From Hericium rajendrae (Eukaryota; Basidiomycota; Agaricomycetes; Russulales; Hericiaceae): a DNA stretch of 64,000 bases. The notes beneath the pieces are model-generated. The model made no database searches, was not told the origin of the DNA, and saw only the letters and a list, made by a program, of their open reading frames with translations. Below, piece by piece: positions 45,680 through 56,100 of the stretch. How positions within the stretch are numbered: position 1 is the first letter of the stretch; every line of letters starts with the position of its first letter. Location: contig CM065878.1 of NCBI GenBank assembly GCA_033439255.1, positions 806,001 to 870,000 of the forward strand, written 5' to 3'. A program made the position numbers and the translations under genes.

Positions 45680-46901
45680 CGTTCTCTGGCCCCGTCCTCG
45701 TTCTCTCGCCTCTTTGGTCCCTCGTCACCTTCTACTCCGGCCGTCTTGTCATTGCGAGAGGTCTTGGGTACCGCTTGCGATCGATTTTCTCACAACGTCT
45801 CTTGCAGAGCCTTCGAAGCGCTTTTGAGTCATAGATGAATGAACTAAAAGCGTCTCAAGGGTAGGCTGCCTCGCATCATAAGCCGCTCGAATCTACATGA
45901 AGTCGTCGTGACCGACTGCAGGCCTCATGCAGTCTCGACAACGATTGTACGCTGAGCTTACCATCACATAGTCGAACACGGTTTCCGCGCGTTCGCCACT
46001 GAGTTCTCTGGATGCGATGGAGGTACGCTTGCGGTAGGAGCCTGGGAGGTCGGTGCAGGTCGGTGCGTTAGGAGAGCGGTCTGTCTTCGAGCTCGAGGTG
46101 AGGTTGTGTTTCACGATGAGGCGACGATAACTCGATGAGGCCCACAATGCTTCATACTGCTCCACGGCCTTAGGATCGTCTGTCTGACACTGTGCCACTG
46201 CTGTGCCCTGTTCCTGAGGACAATAACTGGCCGGCCATATCGCAGATGTCCCGGTTCATGAGCGACCATGCCTGTATATTGACGATTGCGGATTGCCCTC
46301 GCGGCTCTCATCCGCGCGCAGTCCTCTCAAGTGACGAGCTTTACATCAATGCGATGTTAAGGTAGACTGGTGACCGTCTCTCGAACACAATGACGGACGA
46401 GTCGAGTATTTTGTTGAGAATGTAAAGGAAGGTGCGTACAGCGGCGATTGCATAGCAGGCCTCCACGCCTCCTGCTGCGATGGTCAAGTCAGACTGTCCA
46501 TGGCCATCGTAATATTGATATTCTAGCTCAAGCCTGGTGGCCGACTCCAGCGGCCCTCAAAAACCCCGGCTTTACACACCCACCTCCTCCTCTAACCAAT
46601 TCACTCCTCCACTTGACTTCCTGTGCCCGGCCTGTTCGGGTGCTCGCCCCGCGTTCGCACATGTGGGGGAGCAATTATGTCACAATCTTACAAGTACAAT
46701 ACTTCTCAAGGCAAATGCTCCTCTACTCGAGGTCACTCAACGTTTTCGGGCGGGCGGTGGCTAAGCGTAGAGGGACACAGACATGCAATGCTGCATGGTG
46801 CTCTAGCACCGCATAGCGATATGGATTTCAAAAAAAAATCATATTCGTCCAGACCCATCCTCCGAAATTCAATTGAAGCCAATGAGACGCCTCGTGCTCT
46901 C
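45251..46901. other. between F-box paralogues 2 and 3
   Basis: 45251-45679 is the promoter side of paralogue 2 and matches the promoter side of paralogue 3. 45680-45932 is unique spacer. 45933-46901 is the 3' flank of paralogue 3 with a roughly 65-base extra stretch near 46355-46430 and the 317-base insertion listed separately. Confidence 0.6.
46524..46840 (+). mobile_element. A-rich-tailed short insertion (SINE-like) with target duplication
   Basis: Unit 1 reads GTAATATTAATATTCGTCCAG at 43232-43252. Unit 2 has the same sequence interrupted after ATATTC (46518-46523) and resumed with ATATTC (46841-46846). The 317 bases between begin TAGCTCAAGCCTGG and end with a run of nine A then TC. An ATATTC target duplication plus an A-run at the 3' end suggests insertion by target-primed reverse transcription, as for SINEs or LINE-mobilised RNA. 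The first 14 bases resemble a polymerase III A box; a B box is not convincing. There is no terminal inverted repeat and no coding capacity. Confidence 0.65.
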
Positions 46902-48850
46902 CTATGACATCGATGCTTCACAGAGCACTTTGGGACCTATCCGCCGAACGGCATTTATCCAGTGCTGGTTCCACTCGCACTCGATCAGGTGTATCTCCTT
47001 GAGCTTTGTGTTTATCGTGAGTCGTTCGGTCAGCGATTCCGTCATGAGCTCAGATAGTCTAGCGTCGGCAGTGTCTACAAAGCGCTTGAAGTTTATTTCA
47101 CGGAATATCAGTATGCGCAGGCTTGGGAATAGAGCGTGGGGTGCGTCTCCTGCAGTACTGGAGGTGTTAAGATTTAGAGCGAGGTCGAGACCGAACACCT
47201 GCACGAAATTGCATGTGATCACTGTGTCGCAGAGGGTGAGAGACTCCAGAGCTGTGAACGATGCAAATAGCTCGAGCCAATCGGTGCACTCAATCGGCAT
47301 ATCTGCTGCATAGATATAGAGGGCTCGGATGTTGCATATAGCGGTCTCACTTAAGACTGGACGCAGTAGTGTCTCAAGAACGTCAATCGTGGTATCGCTA
47401 GAGCCAGAGCCAGACCATATATTGCAGCATGGCGTCTCGGATCCATCCTCCAACCAGCCTGTGTTCCCAATGTAGTCAACTTTATATGACTTGTGAGGAT
47501 CAATATTGCTATGAATGATTTGTTTCCAACAGATGAATCTCCAGCTGTTATAGCCTAACTCCAATGACACGGTTTGGATAGGCCGCATGGAGTCCCGTGT
47601 GCCCAAATGGCGCATCAACAACGGCAGGAAGACTCTAGTAGCTGCTTCGTACTCATCATATTTATCGTACAGCGGTACGGGTCTGATTACAATTGATGCT
47701 GTCGCAGGGATTGACAGCTGTGTTGCCATCCAAATACAACTTGATGGAGAGTCATGTAGCTCCAGCTTCTGCAATGAAGATAATGCAACGGGCCCAGGTG
47801 TAGGCGAGAGCAATTGCGCATCATACTCGAAGTCTTCGACATCGGGAGACTTGTCAGGTATTGCCCCGGATTCCACCATGAGTGACTCTAGTTTCGGCAT
47901 ACGACGCAGAAGGGCCAAAAGCTGCTCGCGAGTGAAGGGTGGTGGTCCTCGATAAACATCGCATAGACACCCCAGACGCAAATGAGCTAAGTTCTCGTAG
48001 ATGGGAGATTCGAATGGGAGTAGTGTGCCTTGAAGCCGGAGAGATCTGAGGTGTGGTGTCTTGCAGTCGAAGGCATTGGCTGGGAGTGCATCATGGAAGA
48101 ATGAACCGTCCGGTTCTTATCGAATGTTGATTAATAGACCTTCATATAGCATGGTACAGGAACGTACCAGTTCCAGATTTCAGATAACTAAAGGATTCCA
48201 GAGATGCAGCCGATGAAGAGAGTAAATCATGCCAGGATCTGTCCGTAGCACTCCAGGGAACGTACGTCTTCAAGGTAGCGCACCTAATGCGGTTTGCGTT
48301 GAGGAGCACGGGAGAGGGTATACGTGTCTCGAAAGAGGATGAGCAATCAAAGTAAACATCGAACGGGGCATCTTTGGATCGCCGAAGCCTTTCTTCCATC
48401 CACGACCGAGGGTGGCAGATGTTCCCTCGTCCCCACAGGTCAGGATAATTCAGCGCAACGATCCTCCACGATCGGCAGACATGTGTGACGCTCATCCACC
48501 CAATATGTTCCCTTACTCTCCCCAGCCACGTAACCGCATAAGGCACATCAATGTCTGCTAGATGGCGGAATATATGGGCCAGCACTTCGGGCGTAAGTCG
48601 GGCGATGAGAGACAGCATGTTCAGCCGGTATCGGATGGCGTTCCTCGCCTCCTTCACCCATATGAGCTCCTGAATATACTTGCTTTTCACCTCGGTCAAC
48701 GGGATCGAAGGATCATCGAGGGCGGTGAGGCGGGCTGAGCATAATGGCAGCCATGGGTTGGCACTTCACAAGTCATCTCAATACTAGAAAGCGTCGTGGT
48801 GTTGTGGAAAATACGTACCTAGACTCACTGCTTGACGCTGCGAAGGACAT
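46902..48850 (-). CDS. F-box protein, paralogue 3
   Basis: Exons are 48819-48850 (32 bases, MSFAASSSES), 48168-48763 (596 bases, the same length as in paralogue 2) and 46902-48079. They total 1806 bases, giving 601 residues. Blocks match paralogue 2: ANPWLPLCSARLTALDD, ARLTPEVLAHIFRHLADID, VTHVCRSWRIVALNYPDLWG, PFTREQLLALLRRMPKLE and DWLELFASFTALESLTL, ending LCEASMS-stop. The AG that ends intron 2 in paralogue 2 is changed here; the next AG, 21 bases downstream, keeps frame and costs seven codons. The frame is otherwise open, so the gene may still be active. Function inferred as for its relatives. Confidence 0.82.
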
Positions 48851-49566
48851 TGACTTAGAAGACCCAACGACAGCTTTTGGTCGGATCGAAGTAGATCGCT
48901 TGGAAAAAGTGCTATGAATAGACAGACACGTCGATGCTGGGGCCTGAATTGAGAGTAAAAGTTGCGTCCAGTGTCTTATTTGAAGACTGTTCAGGAAGCT
49001 ATGTACGTGCGAACGCGACATCCAGCGTCTATTGAGACACGCCTTGTCCGCGTGTGCGTCTCTGGCAGGATCCAAGCGCTACGATTACAGCTCTAGATCT
49101 CGCTCTTGTACAGTGCATCGGGAATATGCGGATGAGAGAACGCACAACGATGTCGCAGACATGAACTTGTCCTACGGTTCAGCTCATCGTCCGCATACGC
49201 TGTGGATCCAAAATAATCGGTGAGCGAAATGAAAAGAGGCAGACGAACTGTACTTTGCAGTAACTGCCGGCGCCGCATGAGTCACGGTGCAGGGCTACAC
49301 CGGACAGCGCAAGACAAGCAGAGAACATGTCGACCATGCTCCCAACGCCGCCGAGACATGCTTCAGAAAGAATGGGAGGTTCACTTTACTCACCTGATAT
49401 TGGGACACAGGAGAAGGACGACGCTATTCAGTTAGAAATGTATTTGAGCAGCTCACACACCTTCGCATAGCATGACCACAGTCACTAATCATCGAAAGGG
49501 CAACTTCACCGACTCCAAATAATATCAGGGTAACGCAGTCCATGGCCGAGCCACACACCTACACTC
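48851..49566. other. promoter side of F-box paralogue 3 and 3' side of SLY1
   Basis: 48851-49281 matches unit 1 and should contain the F-box promoter. 49282-49566 is unique, with no gene recognised apart from the small Cys-rich frame. Confidence 0.5.
49229..49435 (+). CDS. small Cys-rich frame, possible zinc-ribbon fragment
   Basis: The ATG at 49229 opens MKRGRRTVLCSNCRRRMS and continues to TCRPCSQRRRDMLQKEW, giving a C-x2-C-x19-C-x2-C pattern seen in short fungal zinc-ribbon motifs of the CSxCRR...TCxxC type. The first half is also present in unit 1 (from 45628), where homology ends right after CRRRMS. It could be a remnant of a longer gene or a chance frame upstream of the F-box promoter. 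Confidence 0.25.
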   Translation: MKRGRRTVLCSNCRRRMSHGAGLHRTAQDKQRTCRPCSQRRRDMLQKEWEVHFTHLILGHRRRTTLFS

Positions 49567-51790
49567 TCACGACTGCGCCCGGCCAAGCTCCTCCAGATTC
49601 CTGACGAACCCCTCCGGATCCCAGATCTCCGTCCCGCCATACGTGACCCGCTTCCCCGTCTTGCCCGCCCACTCCTCGAGATTGCCGTACTCGACATACC
49701 CCGCGCCGCCGACCATGAACACCACGCCGTCCTGGAACGCCATGCGCCGCGCCCGGCTCGCGCCCGCGCCGCCCGCGGGCCCCGACGCGCCGTACCCGTG
49801 CGCGGCGGCGCCCCGCGGCGCGCGCGGGTCGAGGAAGAGGAACTCGTCCGTCTCCTGCAGCGACTGGTTGGATGCTGCGGACGAGTCCATCAGCGCGTGA
49901 CGGTCGTCAGCTTGTTCGTCGGCAGGAAGGTCTTCACGCCCGAGATGAGGTGCTCGAGGCCGCCCTCTTTGAACCTGTCCATGAGCTGCAGTGGCGCGTG
50001 AGCGAGAGGTGCAAAAAATGTGTGGAGGGAGCGTACCCGATTGCCGAGCGAGCTGAAGCCCTTGAATAGCTCGCCGCCCTGTCCGCCGCCGCTGCCGACG
50101 ACCGGCGTCGCGTTGCCCCCGACTGCACTCGGCACGATCATGCGCGAAATCTCGCGCAGCCGCCGGACGTACTGGAAAGCTGCGATGTCGGCGCCGAGCT
50201 TCTTCAGTTCGTTCTCGAACTCCGTGATGTCCTCTTTCGAGATGGCGTTGTCGGGAGACGAGAGGTAGAACACGAGTACAAGGCGCAGCTTGTCCTGCGG
50301 CGTCGGCTCTCCTTCGCCCTTGGACGAGCGCAGGGTCTCGAGCATCGTTGCGACGTTCTGCCAAAGCTGCCGTCAGATAGCTGGAACCTGCATATCGCTT
50401 CGCTGCACCCACCTGCTTGTTGATTGCTTCCTCTGTGCTGAAGAGCTCATCCAAACCGCGCTTTTTGATTTGCTCGAGCAGCGCAGTAGCGATGTTCATG
50501 TGCGTGTCCAGCGTGGCTTTCCGCGCAGTCAGCTCCGGCAGCTGCGTTATCGCCGTCTTCAGATAAGATGCATTCGTCGACAAATCCCTGCTCGGCGGCC
50601 CCTCTCAGCGCACAGCGGCAGATACAAAATAGAAATAGGACCCACAGTTGTGAAATGTCGTTCACATCGCTCACGCCCGTGGAACGCGTGATCTCCGCCG
50701 CATCCTGTTTGTACTTGTTCAGCTCGGTGTCGATGTCCTCCGCGACCTGCGGGAACGGGTTCGCCGCGTTCTTCGCCCAGAAAAAGTCCTTCGAGTCGAG
50801 GTCGTAGGCTTTCTTCTGCGGATGCGCGACCGTCACGCGGTTCAGCTTCATCTCAAGGCAGTCGGATACGAGGGCCTGGTATGTCCACCCGTGCGCCATC
50901 ATGGGCACCAGATCAATGTTCCTGTCGAGGATAAGGAGGACTGCACGAATGTTGTCAATGAGAAGTCAGAGGCACAATGAGAGGGCTGCTGACGCGGTCA
51001 CTGGAGATTTGAGAGTCCAGTCGCATCTTGGGAGAAGAGAGACGACGTGTGCGAACGTGAAGCAGTCAGTATCGAGTCCCGAATTTTCTGCTCGAGCTTC
51101 TTCGCGATCATTTCGGCTGCGTTGCCCTTCGGCGCGCGGATAATGGGAACCTGGCCTGTAGACTCTGTCAGTCGCATGCCTTTTGCGCAGGATAAGATAG
51201 GCGCGAACCTATGGTCGCGACGACACTGAAAAGGCCGCTAGCTATTCGCTCGATCTCGGCCTCTATCTGCTGCTCGGACGAGGATGGCGAGTTCAAAATG
51301 GCATATGACGAGAGGGACGAGGATGCTTGCGGTTGAGCGGAAGCAACAGTTGGCGGTGGAGGCGGTGGCAGAAGGGAGTACAGGGACGGAAAGGGAGCAA
51401 TAAAGGACAGATACTGGTCAACGACCTGTGGGTGGTGGTTAGATGCACGTTCTTCCTCAGCTTATAGTCCACGCACCTCCTCTACCAGTTCGCCAGTGCC
51501 GTCCTTGGCCACCGACGCCGCTAGCTCCTCCAATAACGACCGAGATAATGGCTCTGAGAAGTTCAGATGGTAGGACTCGTAGAGACCCTTTTTCAGGTCT
51601 TCTGCTATTCGTCGCATGTTTTGGAGAGTGGGTGATACGAAGTACACCGCAGGGACATCAGGTAATGGCGGGCGTGATGAATGCAGCTGCCTGATCTTTG
51701 CTCAGTGATGCAGGCAATACAGTGTAGGTCTTACACGTGAAGAGTGACACCAATGTCTCGGAGATCCTGCACTCGTAGGACGGTCGCAAG
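49567..51790 (-). CDS. SLY1: Sly1-type SM protein, 5' end apparently missing
   Basis: Sly1 is the Sec1/Munc18 protein that clasps the syntaxin Sed5 and chaperones SNARE assembly in ER-Golgi transport. Recognisable blocks on the minus strand are [19 protein letters not shown] (near 51780), [40 protein letters not shown] (near 50900), [77 protein letters not shown] and [22 protein letters not shown]. It ends LGRAQS-stop at 49567. Upstream of LATVL the frame quickly meets a stop and the sequence becomes one shared with the F-box units. The usual first 60 or so residues were not found up to 53 kb. Splice joins are in phase. It is either a truncated copy or has an undetected distant first exon. 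Confidence 0.88.
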
Positions 51791-51794
51791 AACG

Positions 51795-51850
51795 ATATTC
51801 GTCCAGACCTATCCTTCGATACTTGCTCATAGTTACTCCTCCAGTCCCTC
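51795..51850. repeat. short sequence shared with the F-box units
   Basis: ATATTCGTCCAGACC followed by TATCCTTCGA matches 43241 onward and 46841 onward, which mark the 3' ends of F-box paralogues 2 and 3. Weaker similarity continues for about 30 bases. It abuts the point where SLY1 coding sequence stops. Confidence 0.7.
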
Positions 51851-52040
51851 TACACCATGCGCCACAAGCCACATGCACACATCACGGCCTGTTGTTCTGG
51901 ATGCGACTATCCGCCGTACTTGTCTTCACAGTGTCTCTATGCTTCCATTTTATAATGGCGTGGCGTTCGGCCGGACAACGTGGCCATCTGTGTACTATCA
52001 TAAGTATGTTCGAAGCTGTTTGCCACGATGGGTCGTCAGG

Positions 52041-52049
52041 TATAAAAAG
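52041..52049 (+). promoter_or_regulatory. candidate TATA box
   Basis: TATAAAAAG lies 79 bases before the ATG at 52120, with an A/T/C-rich leader between. The spacing fits a start site near 52070-52080. Confidence 0.5.
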
Positions 52050-52119
52050 GGCATCCCGAGGTCGCTTCAACACCATTCACAATTTCACCTTGTATTCATC
52101 GTTAAGTTATTATTACAGT

Positions 52120-52843
52120 ATGTCCAGCTTAATTGGTATCTACGCAGCATTGGCTGACGAGTTGTGCCGAGCAGCTCTGTCCGCTATGACTCTATCTAAT
52201 TTAGATCTCCTTACCGGTCCCGGGTGGCCAGGGTGCTATGTCTCCGCAGAAGAGTCTGATTCCACCTGTATAGAAAGCGAGCCCAGAGCTGCGAGTTCTC
52301 CTGCTCAAAGGCCGGCAGACCCTGCCAATCCGTACGCTTTACCGACGTCGACGGTCTCACGGGTGGTGCCTCGAACAAAACCTGACATGGAGTTTCGACG
52401 CATAGGTGGAAAGCCTAGCCTCATCTTGGAAGATGCTGGTGATCATAGTCACTCCGAACGCCATCAACCCCGTGTTAATAATGGCACAGCAACAGACAAA
52501 TTGAACGAAACCGGGGGGGGAGGAGAATTCTACTAGTGGCGGAAATGTCGGGCAAAGCAAGGATGTTGTTCTCGCGCGTGCCATCCCATCTAAACGCTCC
52601 CGTACATACCTACTCGAGGGAGAAAAGGATATGGAGAAGATGCAGCAGTTAATGGGCGAGATCAGCGTAAACGACGTGCTACAGACAACGGATATGCCCA
52701 ACCTGACAAGGCCGAGAGTCACATCGGCACAACGTCGCGAGCGACGCGAATGCTGCAACACCGTGATGTTTTCCAGACATCTCAAATCGGGGCTCCATGA
52801 TGAACGATGGGACTGTTTGAGGTCTCGAGGGGGAACGAATTGA
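52120..52843 (+). pseudogene. unrecognised small gene interrupted at a G8 run
   Basis: The ATG at 52120 opens 138 codons (MSSLIGIYAALADELCRAAL, then a Ser/Pro/Asp-rich hydrophilic stretch) ending at 52536. Immediately after the G8 run at 52513-52520, another frame runs without a stop to 52843 and shows similar hydrophilic composition (KDMEKMQQLMGEI, later RRERRECC). Either the G-run length is wrong in the sequence, or the gene has lost its frame, or the first frame alone is the product. A strong TATA box precedes it. No known family was recognised. An intron spanning the G run is also possible but I see no good splice sites. Confidence 0.4.
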
Positions 52844-53103
52844 AGCGTCGTACAAGATATGTGCTTTGTGTACTTCGTCGCTAACGCACCTCCGTGTTTT
52901 TCTGAACTTCCTATTCATATGCAAGCCGTATGGATCTCATCGGTGCGATGCCAGCGGAAAATAAATGCCAATGATCGCAGCTAATCAGGGATAGTTCATC
53001 TGTAGGAGACCGACAATAAATAACGGCGACTGCAAGACAAGCAAAGCAAGAGCACTATCGAATCCCAACACCCGCCCATTATACAATTCCGTCCACTCAG
53101 ATA

Positions 53104-56100
53104 CTACCTCGCCTTCCCGCCCACCACGGCAGCCCGCTTCGGCGCATACGCGCTCCGCTTCGCAGTCGGGCTCTTCGGCCCGTCCTCCACGCCCGTCTTC
53201 CGCTGCCACTGGTCGATCAGCCGCCCGACGCCCTGGTACGGCTTCTCAGGCGACGGCGAGCGAGGGGCTTCCTCCTGCGCATGGTGCGGCGATGCGGGCG
53301 ACGCGGTGCGGGCGAAGGTAGGCCGCGACGGCGCCTCGAGCGTCTTCTGCGGGGAGTGCGCGGGAGAGGCGCTGCGCGTGAACGCAGAGCGCGACGGAGT
53401 CTCCGGGGCCCTCTGGGCTGGGGCAGGCGACGCGCTGCGCTGGAACTGCTCGCTTGCAGGCGGCGGGCGGAAGGGCGACTGGCGTCCGGACGGTATCGCA
53501 GGTGGTCTCCTGCTATCCGACGCCAGCCCCGGCAGACCCACCGGCGTCGTACGCGGCAGACCTGTAGGCGACGTGCGTCCCGTGGAAGAATCCTTTGCCC
53601 TTTGAGGACCGTCGTCAGGAATATCGAGCGATGCACCTGGGCCGAAGTGGCTCCTCGATCGAGCCTGTACCGAAGAGGGCGCATGTGTATGGCCGCTGAG
53701 GATGGCTGAGGATGTACCATGCGTGACTACCTTCGTGATCGGCTTGGTGGAGGTCGCGGGCACGATGGGCTTCCCGCCCATGGCCTCGAAGCGCTGGACC
53801 ATGTTCGAGATGGACGTGCGCCGCTCGGACTTCACAGCGCGGGAGTCGGGCGGTGGCACGAGCGTTGCCGTCGCTGTGGCTGTGGTCGTTCGCCCAAGCA
53901 ATGGCGCCGGTTTTCCACCACCAGGTGATATGAAAAGCGATTGAGGTCGCGGACGATGTATGACAGGGCTGATGGGTGCCTGGGATGAGATGGAGGTCGT
54001 AGATTGCTTTCTATGCCGGGTCGCTATAGGTGAGTAAACCCGCGTTGCAGGTTCTGGTGGTTCAGCAGGTGATGTTGATGGCTGTGGGGAAGCAGATCGC
54101 ATGGTATCGAGAGAAGAAAAGGCTATCGGCTTTCTGAGAACCTCCGTTTCCTTCGTTGGCCCTCTAGAGGGAGGTCGAGAGGGCCCGCGAGATGGCGGTC
54201 GAGAGGGTCCTCGAGATGGTGGCCGAGATGGAGGCCGAGATGAAGCAGATCTCGCCCCAACAGAGGTCAGTGGTACTGGTCTCTTGAGTTCCTCTACCTC
54301 CCTATTGAGACCGCGACTGAAATGCTGAGGTGACACAGATCTGTTCATACCAAGCGAGCTGAGCGGCACTGGCTTCTTCAGCTCCTCGGTCTCTTTGGTC
54401 GCTCCTTCTTTGGTAGCCCCACCCCATACCCCCTCCTTCCCCCCGGCACCAAGCCCATTCACAGCAACTCCACTTCTCAGCGGCTCCTCCTTTTTCTCCT
54501 TCTCTGTGGCCGGACCTCCACCCCACAAATCGACCAGATCATGCACCGAGCTCTGCCGGCCCTTCGCCTGCGCCACCTGGCTGCGCTTCTGCTCGCCCAC
54601 CTTCTCCTTGAACTCAAACACCCCCGGCGCTGCCGCCCGCGTGGGCATGAAGCCGTCTACGTCCTCCGGACCCTCCTCTCCACCGCTGCTCGAAGACGTC
54701 TCCCGCCGCATCGGAGGCGCATAGTTCGCAGGCGGCGCCACAGGCGACCAGTTCTCCGTCAACGCGCCCTTCTCCGCGCCGCTATTTGTCCTTGACGCAA
54801 CTGGCGGGGCCGGGACAAGGGTATCCAGCGTCTTGACCTGCGGCCTCTCCTTCCCTCTCCTCTCCCTCTCCTTCTCCCGCTCTCTCTCCTTCTCCCACTC
54901 TCTCTCCTTCTCCCGCTCTCTCTCTTTCTCCCGCTCTCTCTCTTTCTCCCGTTCTCTCTCCTTCTCCCACTCTCTCTCCTTCTCCCGCTCCCTCTCCCTC
55001 TCAGCCGCCATCCACGCCTTATACCCCTTCGGCAGCGGACTCGGACTCGGCGGACTCGGTGCCCGCTTCGGCGGCGTCCCCGCCACCGCTTCCTGCGGAC
55101 TCTGCACAACAGGGCTGCGCTCAATAACCGACGCGCGCTTGCTCGGCGAGTCGCGCAGGCGCGGCGTGCCCGGCTCGCGCGCGTCGTCGCCCGTCAGCCA
55201 GTCCTGCGGCTCCGTGCGCCCGAGGATCTCCGCGGCGGACGGCGGCGCGATCGACAGCGCCGGCGGCGCGGGGCGGATGGACGTCGAGCTGCGGTGTCGC
55301 CGCTCGAGGGCGGGGCGCCGCGTCGGCGGGCCTGGCGAGCGCCGGCGCGACTCGCGCATCGCAGCGCCCGTGACCTGCTGGGAGCGCACACCGTCGGCGG
55401 CGTATTTCGATTGGCTCGATGCTGGCGGCAGTTTGAGCCCGCCTGTGAGGTTGCTAGGGCCGTGCGGGGTTGGGCGGGGCGGAAGCGGTGGGGTAGCAAT
55501 TTCGGGCAGCTGCAGCGCAGGCGGACTAGAGACTTGGTATACGCGGTCGAGCTGCTCGAGCGAGGGAAAGCGCTCTTCCGCTGAGTCGCTGTCGCTTGAT
55601 TTCGATGGCTTCGGCGGGACTGGCTGTGGCGAAGGACGCCACGATAAGGGCTGCACAGGAGATGGTGCGGGCGACTGGCGGCTGGATGGGCGTGACGCGG
55701 CGTTAGCGAGTGGGACATTGAGACTGAAGGAAAGACTCGGGGATGTGGACAAGTGGAAATCGGTCGGTGCGGCGAGACCTGTGCGTGCCTGGCGTGCTTC
55801 TTCGAGGGTGGGCGCCGGTGGCTTTTCAGAGGAATAGAGGCCAAGCCCATCAAATGCGTCTTTGGATTTGCTCGTGCTGAGCGGAGGGTATCGACGTGAG
55901 GGATCGCTCGAACCGCCCATCGAAGGTACGGGCTTCAATGGGATTGACAGTGGTTTCGAGGGAGGCCTGTCCGTGACCATTGAAGCAGCTGCAGAGCTCG
56001 CGGCAGCGGCGGACGAGGACGACAGCATGCCATCGAATGAATCGCCGAAACCTTTCCCGAATCCAGTCTCCATAGGGCCCTGCGCCGTCTTCCGCTTGTC

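Larger units (their letters stand above)
45933..49281. repeat. tandem duplication, unit 2
   Basis: This is the second copy of the roughly 3-kb unit and holds F-box paralogue 3. It is longer than unit 1 mainly because of a 317-base insertion at 46524-46840 and a smaller extra stretch near 46355-46430. Confidence 0.85.

Noticed and set aside
46524-46840. Solo LTR as explanation of the 317-base insertion
   Set aside because: The ends are TAGCTC and AAATC rather than TG...CA, and the duplication is six bases with a terminal A run, which fits a retroposed RNA better.
54165-54245. CRISPR-like or satellite array
   Set aside because: The repeats are in-frame PPSRGPSR codons inside the kinase gene, not spaced direct repeats.
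54833-55837. 334-codon plus-strand frame rich in Ser/Phe/Leu repeats
   Set aside because: It is the reverse complement of the Glu-Arg/Lys repeat and neighbouring tail of the kinase gene, with no independent gene signal.
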